Shown: one piece after another, positions 18,674-28,614 of the stretch
How the letters are laid out: each line of letters opens with the position of its first letter
Position numbering within the stretch: position 1 is the first letter of the stretch
DNA from: Isoalcanivorax indicus
GTDB lineage: Bacteria; Pseudomonadota; Gammaproteobacteria; Pseudomonadales; Alcanivoracaceae
Length of the DNA: 64,000 bases
NCBI RefSeq assembly: GCF_003259185.1
Contig: NZ_QGMP01000001.1
Location: 558,001-622,000 of the forward strand
Direction of reading: 5' to 3'
The notes under the pieces: generated by a model
The model's input: the letters and a program-made list of their open reading frames with translations, nothing else
Told to the model about the DNA's origin: nothing
Database searches by the model: none
Made by a program: the position numbers and the translations under genes

Positions 18674-18719
18674 GCATCAATGATTTCAAGCAACCGGGTA
18701 CTGTCGCTGAGGGGATGCC

Positions 18720-19799
18720 ATGCGCAGCGTAGTGAGAGGAAAGTGGGGTTGGGCCGTGCTGCTGGCGGTGCCTGTCATATTGGTCGTGGCCTGCCGCGGG
18801 CCGGAGGTGGACAGCACCCCGGGGCCGGTCACCGTCCGTGTGGCGCCGGTGCTGGCGGGCGAGGATCAGGCACCGTTGCGGTTTGCCGGTGTGGTGCGCT
18901 CCCGACAGCGCGCCGAGTTGACCTTCCAGGTCAGCGGGACACTCCAGGAGCGCCCTGCAGAACTGGGGCAGGCGGTGCAGCCGGGTGATCTGCTGGCACG
19001 CCTGCAGAACCCGCAGCTGGTGCCGGCCCGCGATTCGGCACGCGCCCGCGTGCGCGAAACGGACGCCCAGTTGCGTCAGGCGGATCAGGAGTACCAGCGT
19101 GCCCAGACTCTGCGTGAGCGCGGTGTGCTGTCGGAACAGGATCTGGAACAACTGCAGGCCCGCCGTGACGCCCTCGAGGCGGCTCGCGGCACGGCCCGGG
19201 CGGCACTGGCTGAGGCGGAGCAGTTGCTGCGCGAGGGCGAACTGCGGGCGCCCTTTGTCGGTACGGTAGAGGCCGTGTTGGCCGAGCCGGGCGAGTTTGT
19301 TGCGGCCGGCCAGCCGGTACTGCGGGTGTCCTCGCCTCAAGGGCTGGAGGTGGAAGTGCGTATCCCCGAGAGCCTGCGCACGAGCCTGTCGCCGGGCGAC
19401 GAGGTGCCGGTCTGGCGGGTCATGGAACGCAACAGTGAGTCGCTGACCGGGGTGGTAACGGAAGTCGGCCGGGGTTCGCGTCGCGGCGAGCTGTATCCGC
19501 TGGTGGTGAGCCTGTCCGAGTCGCCCTCGCTGGCGCCAGGGGTGTCTGTCGAGATCGGGGTGCGACGGGCGCGTTCGGATGCTCTCGCCGTGCCGGTGCT
19601 GGCGGTGCTCCGGTCCGCCGAGGGGCCTGCGGTGTTGCGCGTGCGCGATGGCGTGGCCCAGCGGGTGCCGGTGCTGGTGCAGCAGCTGGCGGGTGAGCAG
19701 GTGCTGGTCTATGCCGATGATCTGGAAGCCGGGGATCAGGTGGTCTACGCCGGTCTGAGCCGTGTGTTGTCAGGTGATCGCGTCGAGGTGCTGCCGTGA
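18720..19799 (+). CDS. RND efflux periplasmic adaptor lipoprotein
   Basis: 359 residues. The signal ends VVAC with Cys25 as probable lipid anchor. The order is that of a membrane fusion protein: an initial beta strand (VTVRVAPV), lipoyl half-motif, alpha-helical hairpin rich in Arg/Gln/Glu (about 100-165), second lipoyl half (GTVEAVLAEPGEFVAAGQPVL), beta-barrel and membrane-proximal domain. It links an inner-membrane RND pump to an outer-membrane channel. The pump follows with a GTGA overlap. No channel gene is nearby, so a TolC-type channel encoded elsewhere must be used. Confidence 0.92.
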   Translation: MRSVVRGKWGWAVLLAVPVILVVACRGPEVDSTPGPVTVRVAPVLAGEDQAPLRFAGVVRSRQRAELTFQVSGTLQERPAELGQAVQPGDLLARLQNPQLVPARDSARARVRETDAQLRQADQEYQRAQTLRERGVLSEQDLEQLQARRDALEAARGTARAALAEAEQLLREGELRAPFVGTVEAVLAEPGEFVAAGQPVLRVSSPQGLEVEVRIPESLRTSLSPGDEVPVWRVMERNSESLTGVVTEVGRGSRRGELYPLVVSLSESPSLAPGVSVEIGVRRARSDALAVPVLAVLRSAEGPAVLRVRDGVAQRVPVLVQQLAGEQVLVYADDLEAGDQVVYAGLSRVLSGDRVEVLP

Positions 19800-22700
19800 T
19801 CGAGATCCTGATGCGCCGCAGGCGCCTGCTCGGCCTGGTGGTGGTGATGATGACCCTGGTGGGCATCGCCGCGTATTTCAACATGGCGCGACAGGAGGAT
19901 CCGAGCTTTCCCTACCGTGCCGGGCTGATTACCGTTCAATACCCGGGGGCCACGGCGGAAACCGTAGAGCGGCTGATTATCCGACCGCTGGAAGATGAGC
20001 TGTTGCAGCTGGAAGAAATCAATTTCGTGGCCAGCACGTCGCGCTCCGGTGTCGGCCTGGTGAACATCATGCTGCGCGACCGGATCTATGCCACCACGGC
20101 GGCGTGGGACCGGGTTCGGCAGGCGATGGAGCGGGCCCGTGTCGAGTTTCCGGAAGGCGTCGGCCAGATGGCACTGGAGGACCGTCTGATCGACACCCCG
20201 GTGGTGGTGCTCGCGCTGAGCGGGTCGGCATCGATAGGTGAGTTGTCGCGCCGGGCAGAAGATCTCAAGGATGCTCTGATCGGCCTGCCTGCACTGTCCC
20301 GGATCGAGATCGAGGGTCAGGCGGATGAGCAGATCACCATTGCGGTAGATGACGCGGAACTGCACCGTGTCGGCCTGACACCGCAACAGCTGGCCGGGCT
20401 GATCGGTCAGCGCAATCAGGTGGTGCCGGGCGGTTTTGTGGTCGCTGGCGGCAAACGCCTCACCGTGTTGGCCAACAGCGAATTCGTTAGTCTGGATGAC
20501 CTTCGCACCACGCAAATCCCTCTGCCGGATGGCAGTTTCGTGCCCCTGGCGGGTCTGGCCGATATCTGGCGTGGCCCGCGCGAGCCGCTGCAATCGGAAA
20601 CCTGGCGCGACGGTGAACGGGTGGTGCTGCTCAATGTGCTGGCACAGCGTGGTCAGGTGGATGCTCTGGCCTTCGGCAAGGCCCTGCGTGAGCGCGTCGC
20701 CGAGGTCGCGCCGGAGTTTGCGCCGCTGCAGATTGATGAAATGTTCTTTCAGCCCGAGAAGGTGGCCGAGCGACTGGAAGAGCTGGAAGGCAGTCTCCTG
20801 ATGGCGGTGCTGATCATTGTCGGCGTCGTGTTTGTGGGCATGGGATTGCGTATGGGGTTGCTGGTGGCGATCACCTTGCCGGTGGTGGCACTGATCAGCC
20901 TGGGCCTCTACAACCTCGGCGGTGGCGTACTGCACCAGATTGCCGTGATCGCGCTGGTCATTTCTCTGGGTATCCTGATCGACAACGCCATTGTCATGGT
21001 GGAAAACGTGCAGACGCGATTGTCCGAGGGGGCTGATCGGGTCATGGCCGTCACCGGCGCGGTGCGCGAACTGGCGGCCCCGCTGGGCGCTTCGACGGCA
21101 ACGACGCTGGCGGCCTTTACGCCCCTGTTGCTGTCGCGCGGTGGGACGGCAGATTTTACCCGGGCCATCCCGATCATGATCATGCTCACCCTGTCGGTCA
21201 GCTATCTGCTGGCGGTGACCGTGGCGCCGATGATCGCGGCGCGTTTTCTCAGCCGCGAAACCGCCCCGCGCAGTGGCTGGGTGCTCAAGCTGGGTGAGCG
21301 GCTTGCCACCCTGAGCACCGGGCGTCCGAAGCTGGTGCTGGGGGTGGGCGCGCTGATGGTGGTGTTCAGTTTTCTGATTACGCCCTTGATGGCATTGCAG
21401 TTCTTCCCCAATGCGGATCGCCCGAAAGTCATTCTTGATCTGCATTTGCCCGAGGGCACCGACCAGTCCTATACCGCCATGGTGGCCGAGCGGATCGAAC
21501 GTGAGGTGCGGCGTCACGAGACGGCGCACAGCGTGCATCGTTTTGTCGGCACCACCGGGCCGACGTTCTACTACAATCTGGTGCGTTTCCCGGAGGCGCC
21601 GAACCGTGCCCGGCTGGTCGTTACGGCCAGTGACCTGGACGCGACCCGGCAACTGATGCAGGACATGCGCGCCTTCGTGCGGGACACCCTGCCGGAGGTC
21701 GAGTTGAGTGCGTTCCAACTGGGTCAGGGGCCCCCGCGCGACTCGCCTGTTGAAGTGCGCGTGTTCCATCCGAATGACACCCAGCGCATGGTGGCGGCGG
21801 AGCAGATCTATGCCCACCTGCGGGCGGTGCGTGGCTCTGTGGACGTGCGCCATGATCTGGATTTCGGCACACCGGCTGTGCGTGTCGATGTGGATGATGC
21901 GGTGGCCCAGCGTTCCGGGCTGAATCGCGCGGATGTGGCCCGCACCCTGTTTGGCCAGAGCTATGGTCTGACGGCCGAACAGTATCGCCAGGAGCGTGAT
22001 GCCATGCCCCTGGTGGTGCGTTCGGTCGAGGGTACGGCGCTGCCGCTGACGCGTCTGCTGTCGGTGAACGTCTATCCGGAGAACGGCGAGCCGGTACCGG
22101 TGATGCAGGTGGCGCGTGTGTATGCCGACTGGGAACCGGCGGGCATCAAGCGCCGCAATGGCGAACGTGTTTTCCGCATCAATGCGAATCTGGAAGACGG
22201 CTACAGCTTCAGCCAGGTGCTGGCGGCACTGGAACAGCGCCTGGCCGAGCAGCCGTTACCCCGGGGCACGCGCATCGAGTACGGCGGTGACAGCGAGGGC
22301 AGTGGCGACGCCAACCAGGCACTGGCGACGTCAGCCCCCATCGGCGTTCTGTTGCTGCTGTTTTTCCTGGTGTGGCAGTTCAACTCGTTCCGCCGCGTTG
22401 CCATTGTGCTGTTGACGGTCCCTATGGCCGCGGTGGGCATTATCCCGGGTCTGGTGATTTCCGGTGCGCCCTTCGGCTTCATGTCGATGCTCGGGGTGGT
22501 GGCGCTGGTCGGCATCGTGGTCAACAACGCCATTGTGCTGATCGATGTGATTGACCAGCGGCTGGCGGAAGGGTTTGCCGTGCGCGACGCCGTGTTCCAG
22601 GCCGTAGCCCGGCGCACGCGGCCGATCCTGCTGACCACGGCGACCACCGTGGCGGGCCTGTTGCCGCTGGCCTTTACCCAGTCCACGCTGTGGCCACCGA

Positions 22701-22813
22701 TGGCCTGGGCGATTATCTCCGGCCTGCTGGCCTCCACCATGCTGACGCTGCTGGTGGTGCCGGCCCTGTGCCTGCTGACCTTCCGGGCGCCCGAGGCCAC
22801 CCGCGCGGCCTGA
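19796..22813 (+). CDS. RND efflux pump inner-membrane permease
   Basis: 1005 residues, GTG start overlapping the adaptor stop. Twelve membrane helices in two halves flank two large periplasmic loops. The first-loop motif QEDPSFPYRAGLITVQYPGA and the TM4 motif GILIDNAIVMVEN (about residue 391) are clear; the second of the two Asp residues of AcrB is Asn here, as in many divergent RND pumps. The matching second-half motif GIVVNNAIVLIDV is near the C-terminus. It exports hydrophobic compounds using the proton gradient; the substrate is unknown. Confidence 0.94.
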   Translation: MIEILMRRRRLLGLVVVMMTLVGIAAYFNMARQEDPSFPYRAGLITVQYPGATAETVERLIIRPLEDELLQLEEINFVASTSRSGVGLVNIMLRDRIYATTAAWDRVRQAMERARVEFPEGVGQMALEDRLIDTPVVVLALSGSASIGELSRRAEDLKDALIGLPALSRIEIEGQADEQITIAVDDAELHRVGLTPQQLAGLIGQRNQVVPGGFVVAGGKRLTVLANSEFVSLDDLRTTQIPLPDGSFVPLAGLADIWRGPREPLQSETWRDGERVVLLNVLAQRGQVDALAFGKALRERVAEVAPEFAPLQIDEMFFQPEKVAERLEELEGSLLMAVLIIVGVVFVGMGLRMGLLVAITLPVVALISLGLYNLGGGVLHQIAVIALVISLGILIDNAIVMVENVQTRLSEGADRVMAVTGAVRELAAPLGASTATTLAAFTPLLLSRGGTADFTRAIPIMIMLTLSVSYLLAVTVAPMIAARFLSRETAPRSGWVLKLGERLATLSTGRPKLVLGVGALMVVFSFLITPLMALQFFPNADRPKVILDLHLPEGTDQSYTAMVAERIEREVRRHETAHSVHRFVGTTGPTFYYNLVRFPEAPNRARLVVTASDLDATRQLMQDMRAFVRDTLPEVELSAFQLGQGPPRDSPVEVRVFHPNDTQRMVAAEQIYAHLRAVRGSVDVRHDLDFGTPAVRVDVDDAVAQRSGLNRADVARTLFGQSYGLTAEQYRQERDAMPLVVRSVEGTALPLTRLLSVNVYPENGEPVPVMQVARVYADWEPAGIKRRNGERVFRINANLEDGYSFSQVLAALEQRLAEQPLPRGTRIEYGGDSEGSGDANQALATSAPIGVLLLLFFLVWQFNSFRRVAIVLLTVPMAAVGIIPGLVISGAPFGFMSMLGVVALVGIVVNNAIVLIDVIDQRLAEGFAVRDAVFQAVARRTRPILLTTATTVAGLLPLAFTQSTLWPPMAWAIISGLLASTMLTLLVVPALCLLTFRAPEATRAA

Positions 22814-22853
22814 CGGCGTCTGTCGTCATTCACTGACACACCATGACCGTGAT

Positions 22854-22881
22854 CACCGACAGTCCTTCGGGGCTGTCGGTG
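22854..22881 (+). terminator. UUCG-capped hairpin after the RND operon
   Basis: CACCGACAG (22854-22862) pairs exactly with CTGTCGGTG (22873-22881), and the inner CC-TTCG-GG makes a very stable C(UUCG)G tetraloop. It sits 40 bases after the pump stop. No strong T-run follows, so it may also act as an RNA-stability element. Confidence 0.6.
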
Positions 22882-22918
22882 GCATGCTGTGGGTGACATC
22901 ATTGACTTATTAAAACTT

Positions 22919-23188
22919 ATGAAATACCGTGTCGACTGGTTGTTGAGGGCGGTCAAACAGGCCGCCCATCTGCCTGCCCGGGAGCGCGCTCGCATGGTCG
23001 AGGCCGTGGACCGGTTGGCGGGCTGGCCGCTGCCGGTGGCGGACATCAGACCGATTCGCGGCCAACCGGATCGTTATCGGCTTCGAGTGGGTCGGTACCG
23101 CGTATTGTTTGAGGTGGCCACAGCCATACAGGTCATCCGTGTGGAAGAGGTGAAAAAGCGTGATGAACGCACATATCAGCGCCGTTGA
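22919..23188 (+). CDS. RelE/ParE-family toxin
   Basis: 89 residues from ATG 22919 (MKYRVDW); an in-frame GTG at 22889 would add ten residues with no family support. The RelE fold is recognisable: an N-terminal strand, helical hairpin, IRPIRGQPDRYRLRVGRYRVLFEV, and IQVIRVEEVKKRDERTY at the end. Members usually cleave mRNA at the ribosome. It overlaps a helix-turn-helix gene by 26 bases, the toxin-first order seen in HigBA-type modules. No obvious ribosome-binding site precedes the ATG, which would keep expression low. Confidence 0.82.
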   Translation: MKYRVDWLLRAVKQAAHLPARERARMVEAVDRLAGWPLPVADIRPIRGQPDRYRLRVGRYRVLFEVATAIQVIRVEEVKKRDERTYQRR

Positions 23189-23528
23189 GACGGATATCGA
23201 GTACGAGGTGCGCGAAGAGCAGGGGCGCCATCTGGCCGTGCTGCCTCTCGGACAGTTCCTGAGCCTGGTGGAGCGCGCGGGCCAACTGGATGCCCTGACC
23301 CTGCCCCATGAGGTGGCCAGTCGCTACCTGCGTGATGGCGTGCCCCTGCCTCGTGGTTGGCGCGAGTATCTGGGCCTGACCCAGGCCGCCGTGGCGGAAC
23401 GGCTCGGTGTGTCCCAGGCGCAGGTGGCGCAGTGGGAACATCCGGATGCGCGGCCGCGACGCACCAGCCTGAACAAGCTGGCGCGGGCGCTGGGCATCCA
23501 TCCGGCCCAGTTGTCGCTGCGGGATTGA
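23163..23528 (+). CDS. XRE-type antitoxin with N-terminal partner-binding region
   Basis: 121 residues from ATG 23163, preceded by GAGGTG. The C-terminal half (LGLTQAAVAERLGVSQAQVAQWEHP and LNKLARALGIHPAQLSL) is a Cro/C1-type helix-turn-helix. The N-terminal 60 residues include an acidic strand and VLPLGQFLSLVERA, probably the toxin-neutralising part. Its start lies inside the toxin gene, so the two are cotranslated. It very likely represses its own promoter. Confidence 0.82.
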   Translation: MNAHISAVETDIEYEVREEQGRHLAVLPLGQFLSLVERAGQLDALTLPHEVASRYLRDGVPLPRGWREYLGLTQAAVAERLGVSQAQVAQWEHPDARPRRTSLNKLARALGIHPAQLSLRD

Positions 23529-23828
23529 TGGATGTGCCGGTTGATGTGCCGGGTACTCGCAGCGCGGCCCGTTGCCCGCTACAATCGGGGTTCGCGCGCT
23601 GGCCTGGCCAGCGCTGACTCGACACGATAAAAGGATCAATCCGGTGCGCCGGACAACTGACACCTTCGTTTCTGCCTGCCTGTTCGCGCCCGCCTGTTGG
23701 CGATGGTGATGCTCGTGTGCGCCTGACCGGTCTGCTGACGGGTCGGCCACGCTGATCCGGCAACGCCGAAGCCGGGTCTTGTCAGCACCCTCGGCATCAC
23801 CTGATTGAAGCAAGACCAAGGACAGTGC
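23529..23828 (+). other. 300-base leader upstream of trpE, no gene
   Basis: I see no coding region here. A -10-like TACAAT is at 23580-23585 without a good -35. A perfect 19-base inverted repeat (GCGCTGGCC-T-GGCCAGCGC) lies at 23596-23614. A tiny frame near 23703 (MVMLVCA) has no Trp codons, so a classical trp attenuator peptide is not supported. The long leader may still be regulatory. Confidence 0.5.
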
Positions 23829-25331
23829 ATGTCACCGGAACAGTTTGATACCTATGCCCGCGCCGGCTATACCCGCATTCCTGTTGTACGCGAAGTGCTG
23901 GCGGACCTGGATACCCCCCTTTCTGCCTACCGCAAGCTGGCCGCGGCGCCTTATAGCTGCCTGTTCGAGTCGGTGCAGGGGGGCGAGCGCTGGGGCCGCT
24001 ACTCGATTATCGGCCTGCCCGCGCGCGAGGTGCTGCGTATCCACGGTGACACCGTGCTGATCAGCGCCCCGGGGGAGCCGACACGCAGCGAGCAGGTGGC
24101 CGACCCGATTGCCTGGATCGATGCCTACCGGCAGCAGTATCGTGCACCGGAAGTGCCTGGCCTGCCGCGTTTCAATGGTGGCCTGGTGGGCTATTTCGGC
24201 TATGACAGCGTGCGGTACTTTGAGCCGCGCCTGGGCCCGGCCCGGGGCGAGGACACGCTCGGGGTGCCGGATATCCTGCTGATGCGCACCGAGGAAGTCG
24301 TGGTCTTCGATAATTTGCGCGGCAGCCTTTTTCTGGTGGTGCTGGCGGACCCGGCCGACGCTGATGCGCTGGCCCGCGCCCGCGCGCGCCTGGATGCCTT
24401 GCAGTTGCAGTTGCGGGCGCCCTTGCCGGAACCGGAGGATCGCCCGCATGGTGCGGCGCTGGACGAAAGCGACTTCGTTTCCGAGTATCCGCAGGCAGAT
24501 TTCGAAGCAGGTGTCGAACGTATCCGTGAATATATCCTGGCCGGCGATGTCATGCAGGTGGTGCCGTCGCAGCGCATGTCGGTGCCGTTTGCGGCGCCGC
24601 CGCTGGATCTGTACCGGGCGCTGCGTTACCTGAACCCGTCGCCCTACATGTTCTATCTGGATCTCGAGGATTTCCATATCGCCGGCAGCTCGCCGGAGAT
24701 CCTCACCCGGGTGGAGCAGGGGGTGGTCACGGTGCGGCCAATTGCCGGCACCCGCCGTCGAGGTGCCACCGAGGCCGAGGATCAGGCGCTGGAAGCCGAT
24801 CTGCTGGCCGACCCGAAGGAGCTGGCCGAGCACCTGATGCTGATCGACCTGGGCCGTAACGATGTGGGCCGGATTGCCGAGGCGGGCAGCGTGCGGTTGA
24901 CGGAAAAAATGGTGGTGGAGCGCTACTCGCATGTCATGCACATCGTCTCCAACGTGGACGGCAGTCTGCGCGAAGGCTGCGGGCCTCTGGACGTGCTGCG
25001 CGCCACCTTCCCGGCGGGCACGCTGAGTGGCGCGCCGAAAATCCGGGCGATGGAAATCATTGATGAACTGGAGCCGGTGAAGCGTGGCGTCTACGGCGGC
25101 GCTGTAGGCTACATCGGTTTCAACGGCGAGATGGATACGGCCATTGCGATCCGCACGGCGGTGATTCGCGACGGCCGTCTTTATATTCAGGCAGGCGCGG
25201 GCGTGGTGGCAGACTCGGTGCCACGTCTCGAATGGGAGGAAACCATGAACAAGGGCAGGGCGGTATTTACCGCCGTGAATATGGCCCTGGGCGGTTTGTC
25301 CCTGCATTCGGCACAGGAGGACGCAGAATGA
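23829..25331 (+). CDS. trpE: anthranilate synthase component I
   Basis: 500 residues from ATG 23829 with an AAGGA site; an upstream ATG at 23805 is rejected. The N-terminal regulatory domain has [14 protein letters not shown] at residues 46-59, the region that binds feedback tryptophan. The C-terminal chorismate-binding domain contains [31 protein letters not shown] and the final [10 protein letters not shown]. With TrpG it converts chorismate and glutamine to anthranilate. It overlaps trpG by ATGA; trpEGDC is a continuous operon. Confidence 0.97.
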   Translation: MSPEQFDTYARAGYTRIPVVREVLADLDTPLSAYRKLAAAPYSCLFESVQGGERWGRYSIIGLPAREVLRIHGDTVLISAPGEPTRSEQVADPIAWIDAYRQQYRAPEVPGLPRFNGGLVGYFGYDSVRYFEPRLGPARGEDTLGVPDILLMRTEEVVVFDNLRGSLFLVVLADPADADALARARARLDALQLQLRAPLPEPEDRPHGAALDESDFVSEYPQADFEAGVERIREYILAGDVMQVVPSQRMSVPFAAPPLDLYRALRYLNPSPYMFYLDLEDFHIAGSSPEILTRVEQGVVTVRPIAGTRRRGATEAEDQALEADLLADPKELAEHLMLIDLGRNDVGRIAEAGSVRLTEKMVVERYSHVMHIVSNVDGSLREGCGPLDVLRATFPAGTLSGAPKIRAMEIIDELEPVKRGVYGGAVGYIGFNGEMDTAIAIRTAVIRDGRLYIQAGAGVVADSVPRLEWEETMNKGRAVFTAVNMALGGLSLHSAQEDAE

Positions 25332-25912
25332 CTCGTGTGCTGATGATTGATAACTACGACAGTTTTACCTGGAATCTGGTGCAGTACCTGCAGGAACTGG
25401 GTGCTGAAGTGCTGGTACATCGCAATGACCAGATCAGCCTGGCACAGATGGAAGCGCTGGCGCCTGATCGGCTGATGATCTCGCCCGGGCCCTGCACGCC
25501 GAACGAGGCGGGGATCTCCATGGAGGCCATCCGGCATTTTGCGGGCAAGCTGCCGATTCTGGGTGTGTGCCTGGGGCATCAGAGCATCGGCCAGGTGTTC
25601 GGCGGTGAAGTGGTGCGTGCCCGCGAGGTGATGCACGGCAAGACCTCGCCGATCTACCACACCGGGCAAGGCGTGTTTCGCAACCTGCCTTCGCCCTACA
25701 CGGCCACGCGTTATCACTCGCTGGTGGTGCGCCGCGAGAGCCTGCCGGAGTGTCTGGAGATCACGGCCTGGACCCGGCATGACGATGGCCGCATGGACGA
25801 GATCATGGGCATGCGCCATCGTGAGCTGGACATTGAAGGGGTGCAGTATCACCCGGAGTCGATTCTGACCGAGCACGGGCATGCCCTGCTGAAGAACTTT
25901 CTGGAGCGCTGA
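25328..25912 (+). CDS. trpG: anthranilate synthase component II (glutamine amidotransferase)
   Basis: 194 residues from the ATG that overlaps the trpE stop. It is a class I amidotransferase: [13 protein letters not shown] at the start, catalytic Cys81 in [11 protein letters not shown], and His175 and Glu177 in VQYHPESI. It supplies ammonia to TrpE. In many bacteria the same subunit also serves p-aminobenzoate synthase; whether that holds here cannot be seen. Confidence 0.97.
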   Translation: MTRVLMIDNYDSFTWNLVQYLQELGAEVLVHRNDQISLAQMEALAPDRLMISPGPCTPNEAGISMEAIRHFAGKLPILGVCLGHQSIGQVFGGEVVRAREVMHGKTSPIYHTGQGVFRNLPSPYTATRYHSLVVRRESLPECLEITAWTRHDDGRMDEIMGMRHRELDIEGVQYHPESILTEHGHALLKNFLER

Positions 25913-25913
25913 G

Positions 25914-26960
25914 ATGGATATTCGTGAGGCCCTGGCCCAAGTGGTGGAACACATTGATCTGGACTTCGAGGCCATGCGGGCGGTGATGAACCAGATCATG
26001 ACGGGGGGGGCCACCGATGCACAGATCGGCGCTTTCCTCGTGGCTCTGCGCATGAAAAGTGAATCTCTGGACGAGATCACGGCGGCAGCGCAGGTCATGC
26101 GTGAACTGGCGACGCCGGTGGATATCGGTGATCTGCGCTATGTGGTGGACATCGTCGGGACCGGCGGCGACGGTGCCAACCTGTTCAATGTGTCGTCGGC
26201 CTCATCGTTCGTGGCCGCCGCGGCAGGGTGCCACGTGGCAAAACACGGCAATCGTTCCGTCAGCTCGAAGAGCGGCGCGGCGGACTTGCTGGAGGCAGCG
26301 GGCGTGCGCCTGGATCTGAGCCCGGAAGAGGTGGCGCGGTGTATCCGTGAGGTGCGTGTCGGCTTCATGTTTGCACCGGCGCATCACGGTGCCATGAAGC
26401 ATGCGATCGGTCCGCGTCGTGAGTTGGGTCTGCGCACCCTGTTCAATATTCTGGGCCCCATGACCAACCCGGCCGGTGTGCGTCGCCAGGTAGTGGGGGT
26501 GTTCTCCGACAAGCTGTGCCGGCCGATGGCTGAAGTGCTCGGTCGTCTGGGTGCCGAGCATGTCATGGTGGTGCATGGCCTCGACGGCCTGGATGAAATC
26601 AGCCTGGCAAGCAAGACCCATGTGGCCGAATTCCGGGATGGTGAGGTGCGTGAGTACGTGATTACGCCGGAAGCAGTGGGCATCAGTTCGGCCTCCCTGG
26701 TGGGGCTGGATGTCACCGATCCGGCGGCGTCGTTGGCCTTGATTCGTGACGCGTTCGGCAAACGCCAGGGCGAGCATGCTGGCAAGGCGGCCGATATGAT
26801 TGCGTTGAATGCCGGTGCCGCCATTTATGTGGCGGGTGTCACCAGCTCGTTGAAGGACGGTGTGCGCATGGCGGACGATCTGATACACAACGGCGAAGCG
26901 GCGGAGCGCCTGCGCGAGCTGGCCCGGTTCACCGAAATGCTCAAGGGTGCCGAGGCATGA
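25914..26960 (+). CDS. trpD: anthranilate phosphoribosyltransferase
   Basis: 348 residues. GTGGD at residues 82-86 and KHGNRSVSS at 110-118 bind phosphoribosyl pyrophosphate and anthranilate, as in other TrpD enzymes. It transfers anthranilate to PRPP in the second committed step of tryptophan synthesis. It begins one base after the trpG stop and overlaps trpC by ATGA. Confidence 0.97.
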   Translation: MDIREALAQVVEHIDLDFEAMRAVMNQIMTGGATDAQIGAFLVALRMKSESLDEITAAAQVMRELATPVDIGDLRYVVDIVGTGGDGANLFNVSSASSFVAAAAGCHVAKHGNRSVSSKSGAADLLEAAGVRLDLSPEEVARCIREVRVGFMFAPAHHGAMKHAIGPRRELGLRTLFNILGPMTNPAGVRRQVVGVFSDKLCRPMAEVLGRLGAEHVMVVHGLDGLDEISLASKTHVAEFRDGEVREYVITPEAVGISSASLVGLDVTDPAASLALIRDAFGKRQGEHAGKAADMIALNAGAAIYVAGVTSSLKDGVRMADDLIHNGEAAERLRELARFTEMLKGAEA

Positions 26961-27829
26961 GTATCCAGAAAACCGGTACGGTGCTGGATCGCATCCTGGA
27001 CCGCAAGCAGGAAGAAGTGGCAGCACTGCGTGCGCAGAGACCGCTTGCCGAGGTTCGTGCCCGGGCGCAAGAGGCGTCGCCGGTGCGTGGCTTTCGTGCC
27101 GCGTTGCAGCGGCGTATCGATGCCGGTCAGGACGCCGTGATTGCGGAGATCAAGAAGGCGTCACCCTCCAAAGGCGTGATCCGCGAAGACTTTGATCCGC
27201 AAGCCATTGCGCGCAGCTATGCGTCGGGTGGCGCAGCCTGCCTGTCGGTGTTGACGGATCGCGATTTCTTTCAGGGGGCTGACCTGTATCTGCAACAGGC
27301 CCGTGCGGCCTGCAGCCTGCCGGTCCTGCGCAAGGACTTCACGATTGATCCTTACCAGATATGGGAAGCGCGGGCGCTGGGCGCGGATTGTATTCTGCTG
27401 ATCGCGGCGGCACTGGATGATGCATTGATGGCCTCTTTGAACGACACGGCCGTCGAAGCAGGGCTGGATGTATTGCTGGAAGTGCATACCCGCGAAGAGC
27501 TGGAGCGTGCGCTGGCGCTGGACGTTGCTCTGGTAGGTATCAACAATCGCGACTTGCACAGTTTCGAGGTGTCACTGGAGACCACGATAGCCCTGCGTGA
27601 TGCGGTGCCGGATGACCGGCTGCTGGTGACAGAGAGTGGCATTGTGGCGGTGCAAGACGTGGAACGCATGCGCGCGAATGGCGTGCATGCGTTCCTGGTG
27701 GGCGAGACCTTCATGCGTGCCCCGTCTCCGGGGGATGCGCTGGCCAGCCTGTTCCGCGTCCAGCCTGTTGCGGATGGTGTGACAAGTGCCGGGGCGGCGT
27801 CAGGGGGCGCGTCGTCCGGTGATCAGTGA
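26957..27829 (+). CDS. trpC: indole-3-glycerol phosphate synthase
   Basis: 290 residues; standalone TrpC TIM barrel without fused Trp[11 protein letters not shown] at residues 64-73 holds the catalytic Lys, and [28 protein letters not shown] and VTESGI follow in order. The last 20 or so residues are a low-complexity Ala/Gly/Ser tail beyond the usual end. The tail overlaps the convergent DUF1328 gene by 30 bases. trpF, trpB and trpA are not in this window. Confidence 0.96.
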   Translation: MSIQKTGTVLDRILDRKQEEVAALRAQRPLAEVRARAQEASPVRGFRAALQRRIDAGQDAVIAEIKKASPSKGVIREDFDPQAIARSYASGGAACLSVLTDRDFFQGADLYLQQARAACSLPVLRKDFTIDPYQIWEARALGADCILLIAAALDDALMASLNDTAVEAGLDVLLEVHTREELERALALDVALVGINNRDLHSFEVSLETTIALRDAVPDDRLLVTESGIVAVQDVERMRANGVHAFLVGETFMRAPSPGDALASLFRVQPVADGVTSAGAASGGASSGDQ

Positions 27830-27961
27830 GATCACCAGCAGTATCAGAAAGATAAAGAAAAGAATCTGAGCGATACCGGTGGCTGCGCCAGCGATGCCGG
27901 TGAAGCCGGCGACACCCGCAATAATGGCAACAATGAAAAAAAGCAGTGCCCAACTCAACAT
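27800..27961 (-). CDS. DUF1328 (YtjA-type) two-helix membrane protein
   Basis: 53 residues from ATG 27961 ([20 protein letters not shown]), with two hydrophobic helices and a Gly/Ala-rich middle, which is the DUF1328 pattern. An AGGAGG-like site (ggaggaacacatc) precedes the start. Family members are small inner-membrane proteins common in Proteobacteria, often stress-associated; no activity is known. Its 3' end lies antisense to the trpC tail. Confidence 0.85.
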   Translation of the reverse strand: MLSWALLFFIVAIIAGVAGFTGIAGAATGIAQILFFIFLILLVISLITGRRAP

Positions 27962-28055
27962 GATGTGTTCCTCCTTGTTTGGCGTCGCTTTCACCATTGC
28001 GCGTTGCAGGCAGCGGGTCCATGAAAAAAGCGTAAAAGTCCGTTGAGTGCCTGTC

Positions 28056-28523
28056 TTAATCGCGCTCCACGCGGGTGACCTCGCCGGTGTCGTCCGCGAT
28101 GTAAAGCCCCAGGTCGCGGCCCTCACGGTCTTCGCCTTCCACCTCAATGCGTCCGCGGCGATCAACCTTGATGTCTTCGAAGGTGACCATGCCCTGTGCT
28201 TCGGCGGTGTCGATGGCCGCATGCACCTGATCCAGGGTCATCCCCCAGCTCCCGCCTTCGTGGCGACTGCGCTCTTCCCGGCGGCGGTCACCGCTGGTGG
28301 ACAGCTTGATCTCGGCACGCCAGGTTTCATCAAGCCAACCTTCGATCTCGATGTTGCGCTCATCATGATCCGCGTCGATTTCGATGTACCGGATAAAACC
28401 GTAGTCATCGGCGTGACTCAGGGCGTCGCGAATATCGTCGGCCGGAAGTCCGCCAGACAGGGCAGGGCTGGCCGCAGCGCAGAGCAGTGCAGCGATAAGG
28501 GTGTGCAGGGCGCGGATACGCAT
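28056..28523 (-). CDS. periplasmic PepSY-domain protein
   Basis: 155 residues with a Sec signal peptide ([23 protein letters not shown]). Two PepSY-like repeats can be made out: residues about 28-75 ([28 protein letters not shown]) and 95-155 ([35 protein letters not shown]). The charged linker between them is rich in Arg and Glu. PepSY modules often inhibit peptidases or respond to envelope stress; the partner here is unknown. Confidence 0.8.
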   Translation of the reverse strand: MRIRALHTLIAALLCAAASPALSGGLPADDIRDALSHADDYGFIRYIEIDADHDERNIEIEGWLDETWRAEIKLSTSGDRRREERSRHEGGSWGMTLDQVHAAIDTAEAQGMVTFEDIKVDRRGRIEVEGEDREGRDLGLYIADDTGEVTRVERD

Positions 28524-28614
28524 GATCGTTATCCTCTATCGATGGTCTTTCGATCTTCCGCCTGCGCCTGACGATGCGCAATCCGACCAGCGCAAAAATA
28601 TGTAAAGCGTCGAG

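Noticed and set aside
19745-21853. 702-codon open frame on the minus strand
   Set aside because: Antisense to the RND pump; composition is His/Gln/Arg-rich as expected from a mirror frame.
23703-23726. Short frame MVMLVCA as trp leader peptide
   Set aside because: It contains no tryptophan codon and has no clear ribosome-binding site.
23832-25307. 491-codon open frame on the minus strand
   Set aside because: Antisense to trpE and without recognisable domains.
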